A stretch of DNA of 64,000 nucleotides, from positions 124,001 to 188,000 of the forward strand of contig NZ_JOCA01000004.1 in the NCBI RefSeq assembly GCF_000718785.1, given 5' to 3'. Origin of the DNA: Streptomyces sp. NRRL WC-3626 (GTDB taxonomy: Bacteria > Actinomycetota > Actinomycetes > Streptomycetales > Streptomycetaceae). The translations under genes were made by a program, and so were the position numbers. The notes below the pieces were generated by a model, which was not told the origin of the DNA, searched no databases, and saw nothing but the letters and a program-made list of their open reading frames with translations. Positions 51,801 through 59,927 of this stretch are shown piece after piece. Every line of letters starts with the position of its first letter. Positions within the stretch are counted from its first letter, which is position 1.

Positions 51801-52067
51801 GGAGTTGCCCCAGTAGGTGAGGCGCCGGGCGGGTCCGCCGTCCACCGGGACGAGGTGCACCTCGGGATCGAGGCTGCGCCAGCTCGTGTACGCGATGTGG
51901 CGGCCGTCGGGGGAGAAGCGGGGGTGGCCGAGCTTGGTGCGGTCGGCGGTGAGCCGCCAGGCGCGGCCCGGTGCGTCGAGCGGGGCGAGCCAGAGGTCGT
52001 CCTCGGCCACGAAGCACAGCAGGTCGTCCGTGAGGTGCGGCAGACGCAGATAGGTCACCTTCCCCAT
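48804..52067 (-). CDS. Tricorn-type protease
   Basis: 1087 residues, as expected for tricorn core protease. N-terminal beta-propellers (WRSLDPEVHLVPVDGG, FLSDHEGVGNLYS, LAFSPDGAWLAWSHPG), then a PDZ domain (GIREGAVLTHVDGRPVDP) and the S41 catalytic domain with His (LGTSHAYV) and Ser in DEATSSDGDMI. Works downstream of the proteasome on peptides. The ATG at 52067 fits the MGKVTYLRLPHL start; another at 52112 would add 15 residues. No ribosome site; probably leaderless or with an unusual site. Confidence 0.9.
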   Translation of the reverse strand: MGKVTYLRLPHLTDDLLCFVAEDDLWLAPLDAPGRAWRLTADRTKLGHPRFSPDGRHIAYTSWRSLDPEVHLVPVDGGPARRLTYWGNSDTRVCGWAPPDDDGHAEILAVASHGEPFSYFTWAYKLACDGSPGRKLPWGPVSDIQAAEIAGERKSLLLTGTPPHEPASWKRYRGGAMGRLWLHGHRLLDGLDGHLHSPMFVAGRIAFLSDHEGVGNLYSCAYDGSGLRRHTDHDAFYARHASSDGTRVVYQCAGDLWLVDDLSPGAAPHRLDVTLSGPRSGRRAYQVPAARHLDGISVDETGRASAVVVRGSLYWLTHRDGPARTLTDTPGVRVRLPEMLGAGDQVAYVTDAEGEDAVEIASLPRASGQRPPRRLAQGRLGRVLEMAADPEGQRLAVAAHDGRLLLIGTDEESQGEVTELIRSPNGPVRDLAFSPDGAWLAWSHPGIGRSLRQIKLARIQDRTVIDVTNGRFEDENPVFTRDGRYLAFLSWRGFDPVYDVHTGDLSFPLGCRPYLVPLSSATPSPFALNPEGRPAAGGLDPVEVEDAEESGESGAVTVEAEGLESRVAPFPVAASKYSGLYPVAGCGLVWLRWPISGALGETFANPSDLSGRPTLEHFSVGKAKKSELVDHLDFFAVSGDGTRLVVVDEDELRAVPATEPGDGDSTVWIDARRILHEADPAAEWRQAYAEAGRLIRAYFWEPGMGGIDWDTVLEQYRPLVERVASPDEFTDLLREVLGELGTSHAYVTAARRNEGPPHYQRRQGLLGANLAPREGGWTLRRILPGDSSDSRARSPLAGTGIREGAVLTHVDGRPVDPVTGPAPLLAGAGGTTVELTFVPAEGGGPPRRVAVVPLVDETPLRYQDWVAKRREVVRELSGGQCGYLHIPDMGGSGWAQFNRDVRMEMSRPALIVDVRGNAGGHISELVVEKLTRTIIGWDLTRDAQPVSYASNAPRGPLVALADEATSSDGDMITAAFRLLGLGPVVGQRTWGGVVGMTGRHSLGDGTVITVPMNAAWFEAYGWSVENKGVEPDLEALRTPLDWAEGRYAVLDDAVRLALELLESNPPATPPDYRDVPDRSRPKLPPRT

Positions 52068-52130
52068 GCTTTGCCGGGGCCCCGGGCCCGGCAACTTATA
52101 AGAAACCGACATCCGTGACGCAGACCACGA

Positions 52131-52192
52131 ACGAAACCGTTTCGTTTCGCTAGAGGGGTGGAGTACTCTCGTGGTGTACGAAACCGTGTCGT
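52131..52192 (+). promoter_or_regulatory. Two TetR-type operators
   Basis: ACGAAAC-C-GTTTCGT (52131-52145) is a perfect 15-bp dyad; ACGAAACCGTGTCGT (52178-52192) is the same with one base changed. Centres are 47 bp apart. Both lie before the TetR gene and between it and the divergent tricorn gene. Confidence 0.65.
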
Positions 52193-52229
52193 TCGATGCG
52201 GTGGACACCGGAGCGGAAGGGTGAGCGGG

Positions 52230-52829
52230 ATGAGCGAGACGGCGACCGTACGACGCAGCCGGATCACCCCCGAGCGCGAGGCCGAGCTCTACGGCGCCGT
52301 GCTCGACCTGCTCCGGGAGGTCGGCTACGACGCCGTCACGATGGACGCCGTGGCCGCCCGCACCCGGTCCAGCAAGGCCACCCTCTACCGCCAGTGGGGC
52401 GGCAAGGCCGAGCTGGTGGTGAGAGCGATGCGCAGCCAGAAGCCCGGCGGCATCGCCGACATCGACACCGGGACCCTGCGCGGCGATCTGCACGCCATCG
52501 TCGGGCGCGAGGACGACTGCGTCATGGAGCAGAACGCCGCACTGATGCGGGCGCTCGCCATGGCCGTGCACATGAACGACGATCTCCGCCAGGCGTTCAA
52601 GGAACTCCTGGTCGAACCGGAGATGGAAGAGTTCCGGCGGATCGTGCGGCGCGCGGTGGACCGGGGCGAGATCCGCCCGGACAACCCCGCGCTGGAGTTC
52701 ATGGTGCACATGCTCGTCGGCGCGTTCGCCACACGGACGCTGATCGACGACCTGCCCCCCACGCAGGAGTTCCTCGCCTCCTACATCGACGCCGTGGTGC
52801 TCCCCGCCCTCGGTGTGCCCACCCCCTGA
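52230..52829 (+). CDS. TetR-family regulator
   Basis: 199 residues. HTH with YGAVLDLLREVGYDAVTMDA, ARTRSSKATLYRQWGGKAE; C-terminal domain of the TetR_C_16 type (RALAMAVHMNDDLRQAFKEL). GGAAGG upstream of the ATG at 52230. Likely represses itself and the MMPL exporter 114 bp downstream. Confidence 0.88.
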   Translation: MSETATVRRSRITPEREAELYGAVLDLLREVGYDAVTMDAVAARTRSSKATLYRQWGGKAELVVRAMRSQKPGGIADIDTGTLRGDLHAIVGREDDCVMEQNAALMRALAMAVHMNDDLRQAFKELLVEPEMEEFRRIVRRAVDRGEIRPDNPALEFMVHMLVGAFATRTLIDDLPPTQEFLASYIDAVVLPALGVPTP

Positions 52830-52943
52830 CCGTCCCCCGGGTCAGCAACCACCAGTCAGCCACCACCTGACGTCACCGCTCACGTCGTCGGGCTGATCAA
52901 CCCTGCCCTGAAGCAACCACGACCTGACCGGGAGTACGCCCTC

Positions 52944-55151
52944 GTGGCCACTTTCCTCTATCGACTCGGCCGGTTCGCCTTCCGGCGACGGCATTTCGTA
53001 GCCCTCTTCTGGGTGGCGCTGCTGGCGCTCGCGGGCGTCGGCGCGGCCGGCGCCCCCGCGGCCGGCAACTCGTCCTTCTCGATCCCCGGCACCGAGGCCC
53101 AGAAGGCCTTCGACCTGCTGGAAGAACGTTTCCCCGGCTCCAGTGCCGACGGGGCGACCGCACGCGTGGTCTTCAAGGCGCCGGCCGGCGAGAAGATGAC
53201 CGACGCCGGCCACAAGGCGGCCGTCGAGAAGACCGTCGGGGAGCTCTCCGACGGCTCCGAGGTCGCCCGCGTCACCGACCCGTACGAGGGCGGCGGCGTC
53301 AGCCAGGACGGCACCATCGCCTACGCCTCCGTGAGCTACAAGGTCTCCGGCATGGAGCTGGAGGACTCCTCCCGCGACGCCCTGGAAGGGGCCGCCGAGG
53401 ACGCCCGCGACGCCGGGCTGACCGTGGAGATCGGCGGTGACGCCCTCCAGGCCGTCCCGCACACCGGGTCCGCCGAGATCATCGGCATCGGTGTCGCCGC
53501 GGTGGTCCTCGTGATCACCTTCGGCTCCCTGCTCGCCGCCGGGCTGCCGCTGCTCACCGCGATCGTCGGGGTCGGCATCGGCGTCTCCAGCATCACCGCC
53601 CTCGCCAGCACCCTGGACCTCGGCTCCACCACCTCCATCCTGGCCTCGATGATCGGCCTCGCCGTCGGCATCGACTACGCGCTCTTCGTCGTCTCCCGCT
53701 ACCGCGGTGAACTCGCCGAGGGCCGCGAGCGCGAGGAGGCGGCCGGACGCGCCGTCGGCACGGCCGGCTCCGCCGTCGTCTTCGCCGGCCTCACCGTCGT
53801 GATCGCCCTGGTGGGTCTGTCGGTCGTCAACATCCCGATGCTGACGAAGATGGGCATCGCCGCCGCCGGCACCGTCGCCATCGCGGTCCTGATCGCCCTC
53901 ACCCTGATCCCCGCCCTGCTCGGCTACGCCGGCCGCCGGGTCCGCCCCGCCGGCGAGAAGAGCAAGCTGTTCGGCGGCGGCCGTGCCGCGAAGAAGCCGG
54001 GGCGCCCGAACATGGGCACCCGCTGGGCGAGTTTCGTCGTACGCCGTCCGCTCGCCGTGCTGCTCCTCGGTGTCGTCGGCCTCGGTGCCGCGGCCGTCCC
54101 GGCGGCCTCGCTGGAACTGGGCCTGCCCGACGACGGCTCGCAGTCGACGTCCACCACCCAGCGCCGCGCCTACGACCTGCTCTCCGAGGGCTTCGGTCCC
54201 GGTTTCAACGGACCGCTGGTGGTCGTGGTCGACGCCAAGGACAGCGACGACCCGGACGCCGTCTTCAAGCAGGCCGGCGACGACATCAAGGGGCTCGACA
54301 ACGTCGTGAACGTCGCCCCGGCCGCCCCCAACAAGGCCGGTGACACCGCGACGATCACCGTCGTCCCGGACTCCAAGCCCTCCTCGGTGACCACCGAGGA
54401 CCTGGTGCACGACATCCGCGCCGCCGGTGCGGACATCAAGGCCGACACCGACGCGGACGTCCTCGTCACCGGGGCCACGGCCATGAACATCGACGTCTCG
54501 CAGAAGCTCAACGACGCGCTGGTGCCGTATCTGGTCCTGGTGGTCGGACTGGCCTTCCTGCTGCTGATCGTCGTGTTCCGCTCGATCCTCGTCCCGCTGA
54601 AGGCCGCCCTCGGCTTCCTCCTCTCCGTCCTCGCGGCCCTCGGCGCGGTCGTCGCCGTCTACCAGTGGGGCTGGCTGTCCTCGCTGATGGGCGTCGAGGA
54701 GACCGGCCCGATCATGTCGATGATGCCGATCTTCATGGTCGGCGTGGTCTTCGGACTGGCCATGGACTACGAGGTGTTCCTCGTGACCCGGATCCGGGAG
54801 GCCTACGTCCACGGCGAGAAGCCGGGGCAGGCCGTCGTGACCGGCTTCAAGTACAGCGCCCGGGTGGTGACCGCGGCCGCGGTCATCATGATCGCCGTGT
54901 TCTCCGGCTTCATCGGCTCCAGCGAGGCGATGGTCAAGATGATCGGCTTCGGCCTCGCGATCGCCGTCCTCTTCGACGCGTTCGTGGTCCGCATGGCGAT
55001 CGTCCCGGCGGTACTGGCCCTGCTCGGCAAGCGCGCCTGGTGGCTGCCGAAGTGGCTGGACCGGATCCTGCCCAACGTCGACGTCGAGGGCGAGGGCCTG
55101 CGCACGGAGGACGACAGGAAGGACGAGGACAGGGAACTCGTACGGGCCTGA
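52944..55151 (+). CDS. MMPL/RND-family membrane transporter
   Basis: 735 residues with two halves, each with a large outer loop and several helices: LDLGSTTSILASMIGLAVGIDYALFVVSRYR in the first and MDYEVFLVTRIREAYVHG in the second are RND signatures with the proton-relay Asp. Members export lipids or drugs. GTG start with GGGAG 9 bp upstream. Probably repressed by the adjacent TetR. Confidence 0.88.
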   Translation: MATFLYRLGRFAFRRRHFVALFWVALLALAGVGAAGAPAAGNSSFSIPGTEAQKAFDLLEERFPGSSADGATARVVFKAPAGEKMTDAGHKAAVEKTVGELSDGSEVARVTDPYEGGGVSQDGTIAYASVSYKVSGMELEDSSRDALEGAAEDARDAGLTVEIGGDALQAVPHTGSAEIIGIGVAAVVLVITFGSLLAAGLPLLTAIVGVGIGVSSITALASTLDLGSTTSILASMIGLAVGIDYALFVVSRYRGELAEGREREEAAGRAVGTAGSAVVFAGLTVVIALVGLSVVNIPMLTKMGIAAAGTVAIAVLIALTLIPALLGYAGRRVRPAGEKSKLFGGGRAAKKPGRPNMGTRWASFVVRRPLAVLLLGVVGLGAAAVPAASLELGLPDDGSQSTSTTQRRAYDLLSEGFGPGFNGPLVVVVDAKDSDDPDAVFKQAGDDIKGLDNVVNVAPAAPNKAGDTATITVVPDSKPSSVTTEDLVHDIRAAGADIKADTDADVLVTGATAMNIDVSQKLNDALVPYLVLVVGLAFLLLIVVFRSILVPLKAALGFLLSVLAALGAVVAVYQWGWLSSLMGVEETGPIMSMMPIFMVGVVFGLAMDYEVFLVTRIREAYVHGEKPGQAVVTGFKYSARVVTAAAVIMIAVFSGFIGSSEAMVKMIGFGLAIAVLFDAFVVRMAIVPAVLALLGKRAWWLPKWLDRILPNVDVEGEGLRTEDDRKDEDRELVRA

Positions 55152-55176
55152 CCGCCTGAGCGAGTACGCAGGGACC

Positions 55177-55218
55177 AGCCGGTGAGGGCTCCGTGGGGAC
55201 GGGGCGCCCTCACCGGCT
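55177..55218. terminator. 13-bp stem terminator after the MMPL gene
   Basis: AGCCGGTGAGGGC and its exact complement, with a 16-nt loop, lie between the MMPL gene and the toxin gene (convergent). Confidence 0.7.
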
Positions 55219-55237
55219 TCCTGCTTCCTACGGTGTG

Positions 55238-55507
55238 TCAGGCGCCGTATACGGTGGAGCGATGCCCGACGTGAACGACCCATACGGTCAGCTCCCCGTC
55301 GTCGATCGTGCAGACGACGCGGTAGCCGCCGACGCGAAGACGACGCCGGTCGGGCCGGGAGACGAGCGCGGTGGTGTGGAAACCCAGCGGGTCGGTCTCC
55401 AGTTCCGTCAGCTTCACCAGGATCCGGAGCGCCATGCCCCGGGGGACCTTGCGGAGTTCCGCCTGCGCCTCCGGCCGGAAGACGGTGCGGTAGCGGTTAC
55501 TCACCAC
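55238..55507 (-). CDS. RelE/ParE-family toxin
   Basis: 89 residues. YRTVFRPEAQAELRKVPRGMALRIL, RLRVGGYRVVCTIDDGELTVWVVHVGHRSTVY is the RelE/ParE fold, which cleaves mRNA on the ribosome (RelE) or poisons gyrase (ParE). It overlaps the antitoxin gene by 11 bp. GTG start (two in a row). Confidence 0.85.
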   Translation of the reverse strand: MVSNRYRTVFRPEAQAELRKVPRGMALRILVKLTELETDPLGFHTTALVSRPDRRRLRVGGYRVVCTIDDGELTVWVVHVGHRSTVYGA

Positions 55508-55763
55508 GCTCCAGCGTCTCCCTCATGACGTCCTCGATCGGGACGCCGGCGGACGGGCTCGCCATGCGCTCGTCGATGATCCGGTTGATCTCGCGCTCTT
55601 CCCACTCCTGGTATCTGCGCAGCACCTCTATCGACACGACCGCCGCCACCTGCCTGCCGCGCCGCGTGATGACCGTCGGCGTGTCGTCCCGGTCGGCCCG
55701 CTCGACCACCTCGGCCAGGTGCGCGCGCACATCACGGATGGACTCTATGGGCATCTGCGTCAT
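55497..55763 (-). CDS. Phd/YefM-family antitoxin
   Basis: 88 residues. MPIESIRDVRAHLAEVVERADRDDTPTVITRRGRQVAAVVS is the Phd/YefM N-terminal DNA-binding fold, and the C-terminal helix (RIIDERMASPSAGVPIEDV) binds the toxin. Starts at 55763 (a second ATG at 55754). The pair represses itself through the upstream palindrome. Confidence 0.87.
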   Translation of the reverse strand: MTQMPIESIRDVRAHLAEVVERADRDDTPTVITRRGRQVAAVVSIEVLRRYQEWEEREINRIIDERMASPSAGVPIEDVMRETLERGE

Positions 55764-55772
55764 GCACCAAAG

Positions 55773-55797
55773 GTACACGGTGTTCCATGTGTACACA
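55773..55797 (-). promoter_or_regulatory. Palindromic operator of the toxin-antitoxin pair
   Basis: GTACAC-N10-GTGTAC (55773-55794) and the overlapping palindrome TGTGTACACA (55788-55797) lie 10 bp before the antitoxin start. Phd/YefM operators are of the form TGTACA, which fits. Confidence 0.6.
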
Positions 55798-55847
55798 TGT
55801 GCTTCTCGCTGCGGGCACTCCCGGCGTGACCCGCGCGAGCACACCCC

Positions 55848-56693
55848 GTGACCCCGCTGGTCACCGCGGCCGTGCTGCTCGCCGCCGTCACCCACGCCAG
55901 CTGGAACGCCATCGCGCACCGGATCACCGACAAGCTCGTCGGGTTCACGCTGATCTCCGGCGGCGGGCTGCTGATCGGGCTGGCGACGGTGCCGTTCGTG
56001 CCGCTGCCGGCAGCCGGGGCGTGGCCGTATCTGTTCTGCTCGGCCGCGATCCACATCGCGTACTACGCGCTGCTGATGAAGTCCTTCCGGCTGGGCGACT
56101 TCGGCCTGGCGTACCCGATCGCCCGCGGGAGCGCGCCGCTGGCCGTCACCGTCCTGGCCGCCGTGTTCGCGCACGAGGTGCCCGACGGCTGGGCCGCCGC
56201 CGGGATCGCCCTGTCCTGTGCGGGCCTGACCGGCGTCGCCCTGTGGGGACTGCGCGGGCGCCGGCCCGACTGGGCGGCGATCGGGGCCGCCCTGGCGACC
56301 GGTCTGACCATCGCCGTCTACACCGTCGTCGACGGGCTCGGCGTCCGCGCCGCCGGTTCGTCGTTCGGCTACATCGCCTGGCTGATGGCGGTCCAAGGCA
56401 CGGTGATCCCGGCGTACGCCCTCTGGCGCTGGCGGCGCGGGACGGGAGCCCGGCTCCGCCCGCACGCCACGCTCGGGCTGCTCGGCGCGGCCCTGTCCGT
56501 CGCCGCTTACGCCCTCGTCCTGTGGGCCCAGACCCGCGCGGCACTCGCCCCCATCGCGGCGCTGCGGGAGTCGTCGATCATCGTCGGGGCGGCCATCGGG
56601 GCGCTGTTCTTCAACGAACGGTTCGGTGCTTCGCGGATCGCCGCGGCCGGGCTGCTGGTCGTCGGGATCGGGCTGATGCTGCGCACGGGATAG
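55848..56693 (+). CDS. EamA/DMT-family transporter
   Basis: 281 residues, ten predicted helices in two EamA halves (THASWNAIAHRITDK in the first; LRESSIIVGAAIGALFFNERFG in the second). Carries metabolites or amino acids. GTG start at 55848, 84 bp from the antitoxin and divergent. No ligand can be inferred. Confidence 0.85.
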   Translation: MTPLVTAAVLLAAVTHASWNAIAHRITDKLVGFTLISGGGLLIGLATVPFVPLPAAGAWPYLFCSAAIHIAYYALLMKSFRLGDFGLAYPIARGSAPLAVTVLAAVFAHEVPDGWAAAGIALSCAGLTGVALWGLRGRRPDWAAIGAALATGLTIAVYTVVDGLGVRAAGSSFGYIAWLMAVQGTVIPAYALWRWRRGTGARLRPHATLGLLGAALSVAAYALVLWAQTRAALAPIAALRESSIIVGAAIGALFFNERFGASRIAAAGLLVVGIGLMLRTG

Positions 56694-56774
56694 CGCGGTC
56701 CCGGGCCGTACGGGCGGGTGCGTGGGTGCCGTGCGAGGGGCACTCTGGAACTAGGTATTCCGGAGGTGAACCTC

Positions 56775-57050
56775 ATGATGCACACCACAGTGGGCTGGCA
56801 CATCGAGATGGAGTTCATGGAGGACGAACAGCAGACACGCGCCGTCGCGATGGTCCGGCTGCCCGACGGGAGCGAGGTGCGGGCCCGCGGCCACGCGAAC
56901 CGGCACCACACCGACTCCAATCAGCCACGGGTCGGGGAGGAGATCGCCGGCGCACGGGCGCTGAACGAACTCGCCATGCAGATGCTGACCAAGGCACACG
57001 GCGAGATCGACGACGCGTCGGGCCGGATCTCCCATCCGATCCACGTCTAG
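56775..57050 (+). CDS. DUF1876 (dsRBD-fold-like) small protein
   Basis: 91 residues. TTVGWHIEMEFMEDEQQTRAVAMVRLPDG, GHANRHHTDSNQPRVGEEIAGARAL are the DUF1876 segments, an actinobacterial family with a double-stranded-RNA-binding-like fold. Function unknown. GGAGG lies 8 bp before the ATG at 56775. Confidence 0.88.
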   Translation: MMHTTVGWHIEMEFMEDEQQTRAVAMVRLPDGSEVRARGHANRHHTDSNQPRVGEEIAGARALNELAMQMLTKAHGEIDDASGRISHPIHV

Positions 57051-57065
57051 GACCTGTGCGGCGGA

Positions 57066-58295
57066 TCAGGCCCCAGGCGCCGGGGAGGCGGCGACCGACG
57101 ACAACGCGGCCGGGGGCACCGTCGCCCCTCGGTTCCCGTCGGCGAGCGACTGTCGTACCGCTCGGATCAGGGACTGGGCCCTGGGGTCCGCCGTCACCGT
57201 TTGGCGGAAGCCGTTGGTGACGTAGCCGAAGCCGATGGCCGACTCCGGGTCGGCGAAGCCGAGGGAGCCGCCGCGGCCCGGGTGGCCGAACGAGCCCGGG
57301 GCCAGGAAGGGGGAGGCGCCGCCGTGCAGCATGTAGCCGAGCCCGAAACGGGTGTTGACCACCAGCACCCGGTCGGGGCCGGCCGACTCCTCGGCGCGGG
57401 CGAGGTCGACGGTGGCCGGGTCGAGGAGGCGGACGCCGTCGAGCGGGCCGGTCAGTGCGGCGTAGAAGCGGGCCAGCCCGTCCGCCGTCGCGATCCCGTT
57501 GGCGGCGGGCAGGGCCGCCGTGTGGAACGCCGGGGCGTTCTGGTCGGGGAACGGGGTGATCGCCCCGAAGGCGCGGCGGGTGAGCGAGGCCGGGTCGGCG
57601 TAGGCGTCGGTGACCGAGCGCTTGGGCCGGGCGCGGAGTGTCCCGGACGGCTCCGGCCCCTCGATCCGGCCGACCGTGCCGACACGGTGGGCCTGCGCGT
57701 CGGGCAGCCCCACCCACAGGTCCAGGCCCAGCGGGGCGGCGAACTCCGACGCGATCCACTCCCCGGAACCCCGGCCCGTCAGCCGTCGTACCAGCTCGTC
57801 GACCAGCCAGCCGTAGGTCAGCGCGTGATAGCCGTGGTCGGTGCCCGGCTCCCACACGGGGGCCTGCGCGGCGACCGCCTCGGCCGACCGCACGGGATCG
57901 GCGGCCTCGTCCAGGGTGAGGGGGCGGTCCAGGACGGGAAGGCCCGCGCGGTGGTTCAGTACGTGCCGCACCAGCAGCCGTTCCTTGCCGTGGGCCTTGA
58001 ACCGCGGCCAGTAGTGGCCGACCGGCGCGTCCAGGTCCAGTTCGCCGCGCTGGTGCAGCAGCAGGAGTACGGCGGCGGCGACGCCCTTGGTCGCCGAGCG
58101 CACCACCTGCGCGGTGTCCCGCTCCCACGGCTCCGCGCCGTCGACGTCCTTCACCCCGGCCCACAGATCGACGACCTTGCGTCCGTCCCGGTACACGGCG
58201 ACGGCCGCGCCCCGCTCCCCGAGCGTCTCGAAGTTCCGCGCGAACGCCTCCCGGACCGGCTCGAATCCCCCGGCCACCGTGCCGTGCACGTCCAC
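57066..58295 (-). CDS. Serine hydrolase (class C beta-lactamase/EstB-like)
   Basis: 409 residues from the GTG at 58295 (GAGGAAC upstream). Catalytic SATK (RSATKGVAAAVLLLLHQRGEL) with Ser and Lys, GYHALTYGWLVDELV for Tyr, and HPGRGGSLGFADPES near the C-terminus. Members act as esterases or D-Ala-D-Ala peptidases. The open frame extends through a 13-bp tandem repeat to 58340 but lacks a ribosome site there. Confidence 0.86.
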   Translation of the reverse strand: MDVHGTVAGGFEPVREAFARNFETLGERGAAVAVYRDGRKVVDLWAGVKDVDGAEPWERDTAQVVRSATKGVAAAVLLLLHQRGELDLDAPVGHYWPRFKAHGKERLLVRHVLNHRAGLPVLDRPLTLDEAADPVRSAEAVAAQAPVWEPGTDHGYHALTYGWLVDELVRRLTGRGSGEWIASEFAAPLGLDLWVGLPDAQAHRVGTVGRIEGPEPSGTLRARPKRSVTDAYADPASLTRRAFGAITPFPDQNAPAFHTAALPAANGIATADGLARFYAALTGPLDGVRLLDPATVDLARAEESAGPDRVLVVNTRFGLGYMLHGGASPFLAPGSFGHPGRGGSLGFADPESAIGFGYVTNGFRQTVTADPRAQSLIRAVRQSLADGNRGATVPPAALSSVAASPAPGA

Positions 58296-58320
58296 GTTCC
58301 TCGGTCCTTCCCACTCGCCT

Positions 58321-58359
58321 GAGACACTCGCCTGAGACACTCGCCTGAGACACCCGTCT
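58321..58359. repeat. 13-bp tandem repeat, three copies
   Basis: GAGACACTCGCCT at 58321-58333 and 58334-58346, with a third, diverged copy at 58347-58359. It lies in the leader or promoter of the serine-hydrolase gene. Confidence 0.75.
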
Positions 58360-58415
58360 GCGACACCGCGTCCAACAGCGCCGCCGCGCCCGTGATTCCT
58401 GCCGGTCCGCGATCG

Positions 58416-59177
58416 TTACGGAGCGGCCGGCACCGACCGCGGATCGAAGCCGTACGGCAGCTCGAGCCGGTGCGCCCGCATCAGCGCGTCGTCGGCGAGC
58501 AGCTCCGCCGTGCCGCCGTCCGCCGCGATCACCCCGTCGCTGAGGATCAGCGAGCGCGGGCACAGCTCGAGGGCGTACGGCAGGTCGTGCGTGACCATCA
58601 GGACGGTGACGTCCAGGGAGCGCAGGATGTCGGCGAGTTCGCGGCGCGAGGCCGGGTCCAGGTTGGAGGACGGCTCGTCCAGGACCAGGATCTCCGGCTC
58701 CATGGCGAGTACGGTCGCCACGGCCACCCGGCGCCGCTGCCCGAAGGAGAGGTGGTGGGGCGGGCGGTCCTTGAACTCCGTCATGCCGACCAGGCCCAGC
58801 GCCCGGTCCACCCGCTCCTCCAGCTCGGGCCCCCGGAGCCCGGCCGCCGCCGGTCCGAACGCCACGTCCTCGCGCACCGTCGGCATGAAGAGCTGGTCGT
58901 CCGGGTCCTGGAAGACGATGCCGACCCGGCGACGGATCTCGGCCATGTGCCGGCCGCCGACGGGCAGCCCGGCCACCGTCACCGTGCCCGTGCCGCCGGT
59001 CAGGATGCCGTTGAGATGCAGGACGAGGGTCGTCTTGCCGGCCCCGTTCGGGCCCAGCAGCGCCACCCGCTCACCGCGCGCGATCGAGAAGTCGACGCCG
59101 AACAGGGCCTGATGGCCGTCGGGATAGGCGAAGGCGAGGCCGGAGACCTCCAGCGATGCGGTACTCACAGGGTCCAT
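58416..59177 (-). CDS. cbiO: Energy-coupling ATPase CbiO
   Basis: About 253 residues. Walker A GPNGAGKTT, signature LSFGQRRRVAVA and Walker B ILVLDEPSSNLDP. Powers the ECF transporter with CbiMN and CbiQ. ATG at 59177 is used; a GTG at 59168 overlapping the cbiQ stop (GTGA) is also likely. Confidence 0.9.
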   Translation of the reverse strand: MDPVSTASLEVSGLAFAYPDGHQALFGVDFSIARGERVALLGPNGAGKTTLVLHLNGILTGGTGTVTVAGLPVGGRHMAEIRRRVGIVFQDPDDQLFMPTVREDVAFGPAAAGLRGPELEERVDRALGLVGMTEFKDRPPHHLSFGQRRRVAVATVLAMEPEILVLDEPSSNLDPASRRELADILRSLDVTVLMVTHDLPYALELCPRSLILSDGVIAADGGTAELLADDALMRAHRLELPYGFDPRSVPAAP

Positions 59178-59926
59178 CCCAGCAGACATACGACGAGGGC
59201 GGCCGAGGGGAGGGCGAGGGCGTACGACCACTGCGCCCGGGACGCGGTCGACTCGTCGATCACCGGCATCGAGCCGGCGTAACCGCGGCTCACCATGGCC
59301 AGATGGACCCGCTCGCCGCGTTCGTAGGAGCGGATGAACAGCGCGCCCGCCGACTTGGCCAGCACACCCCAGTGGCGCATCCCGCGCGCCTCGAAGCCGC
59401 GGGACTCGCGGGCGATCCGCATGCGCCGCATCTCGTCCGTGATGACATCGCCGTAGCGGACCATGAAGGACGCGATCTGCACCAGCAGCGGCGGCAGCCT
59501 CAGCCGCTGGAGGCCGAGGAGGAGTTCGCGCAGCTCGGTGGTGGAGGCGAGGAGGACCGAGGCGGCCACACCGAGGGTGCCCTTGGCCAGCACGTTCCAC
59601 GCGCCCCACAGCCCGTTCACGCTCAGCGACAGCCCGAGGACGTCCACCCGCTCGCCCTCCGCCACGAACGGCAGCAGGACGGCGAAGGCGACGAACGGCA
59701 CCTCGATCAGCAGGCGCTTCAGCAGGAAGCCGGCCGGGACGCGGGCGGCGTACGCGACGAGGGCGAGCAGTCCGGCGTACACCGCGAACGCCCACATCGC
59801 CTCGCGCGGGGTGGACACCACGACCACCACGAAGGCGAAGACGGCCGCGAGCTTGGTGTGCGGCGGCAGCGCGTGCACGGAGGAGTGCCCGTGCCGGTAC
59901 AGCCGGTGCGCGTGGCCCGCTCCCAC
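59165..59926 (-). CDS. cbiQ: ECF transporter transmembrane component CbiQ
   Basis: 253 residues with five to six helices. RLRLPPLLVQIASFMVRYGDV and RMRIARESRGFEARG are the coupling helices that touch the ATPase. GTG start one base after the cbiMN stop; its stop overlaps the start of cbiO. Operon order cbiMN-cbiQ-cbiO. Confidence 0.9.
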   Translation of the reverse strand: MGAGHAHRLYRHGHSSVHALPPHTKLAAVFAFVVVVVSTPREAMWAFAVYAGLLALVAYAARVPAGFLLKRLLIEVPFVAFAVLLPFVAEGERVDVLGLSLSVNGLWGAWNVLAKGTLGVAASVLLASTTELRELLLGLQRLRLPPLLVQIASFMVRYGDVITDEMRRMRIARESRGFEARGMRHWGVLAKSAGALFIRSYERGERVHLAMVSRGYAGSMPVIDESTASRAQWSYALALPSAALVVCLLGWTL

Positions 59927-59927
59927 G

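Noticed and set aside
51000..52067. Second start of the tricorn gene far upstream into the TetR gene
   Set aside because: The minus frame is open past 52112 into tetR, but that part is a shadow of tetR on the plus strand.
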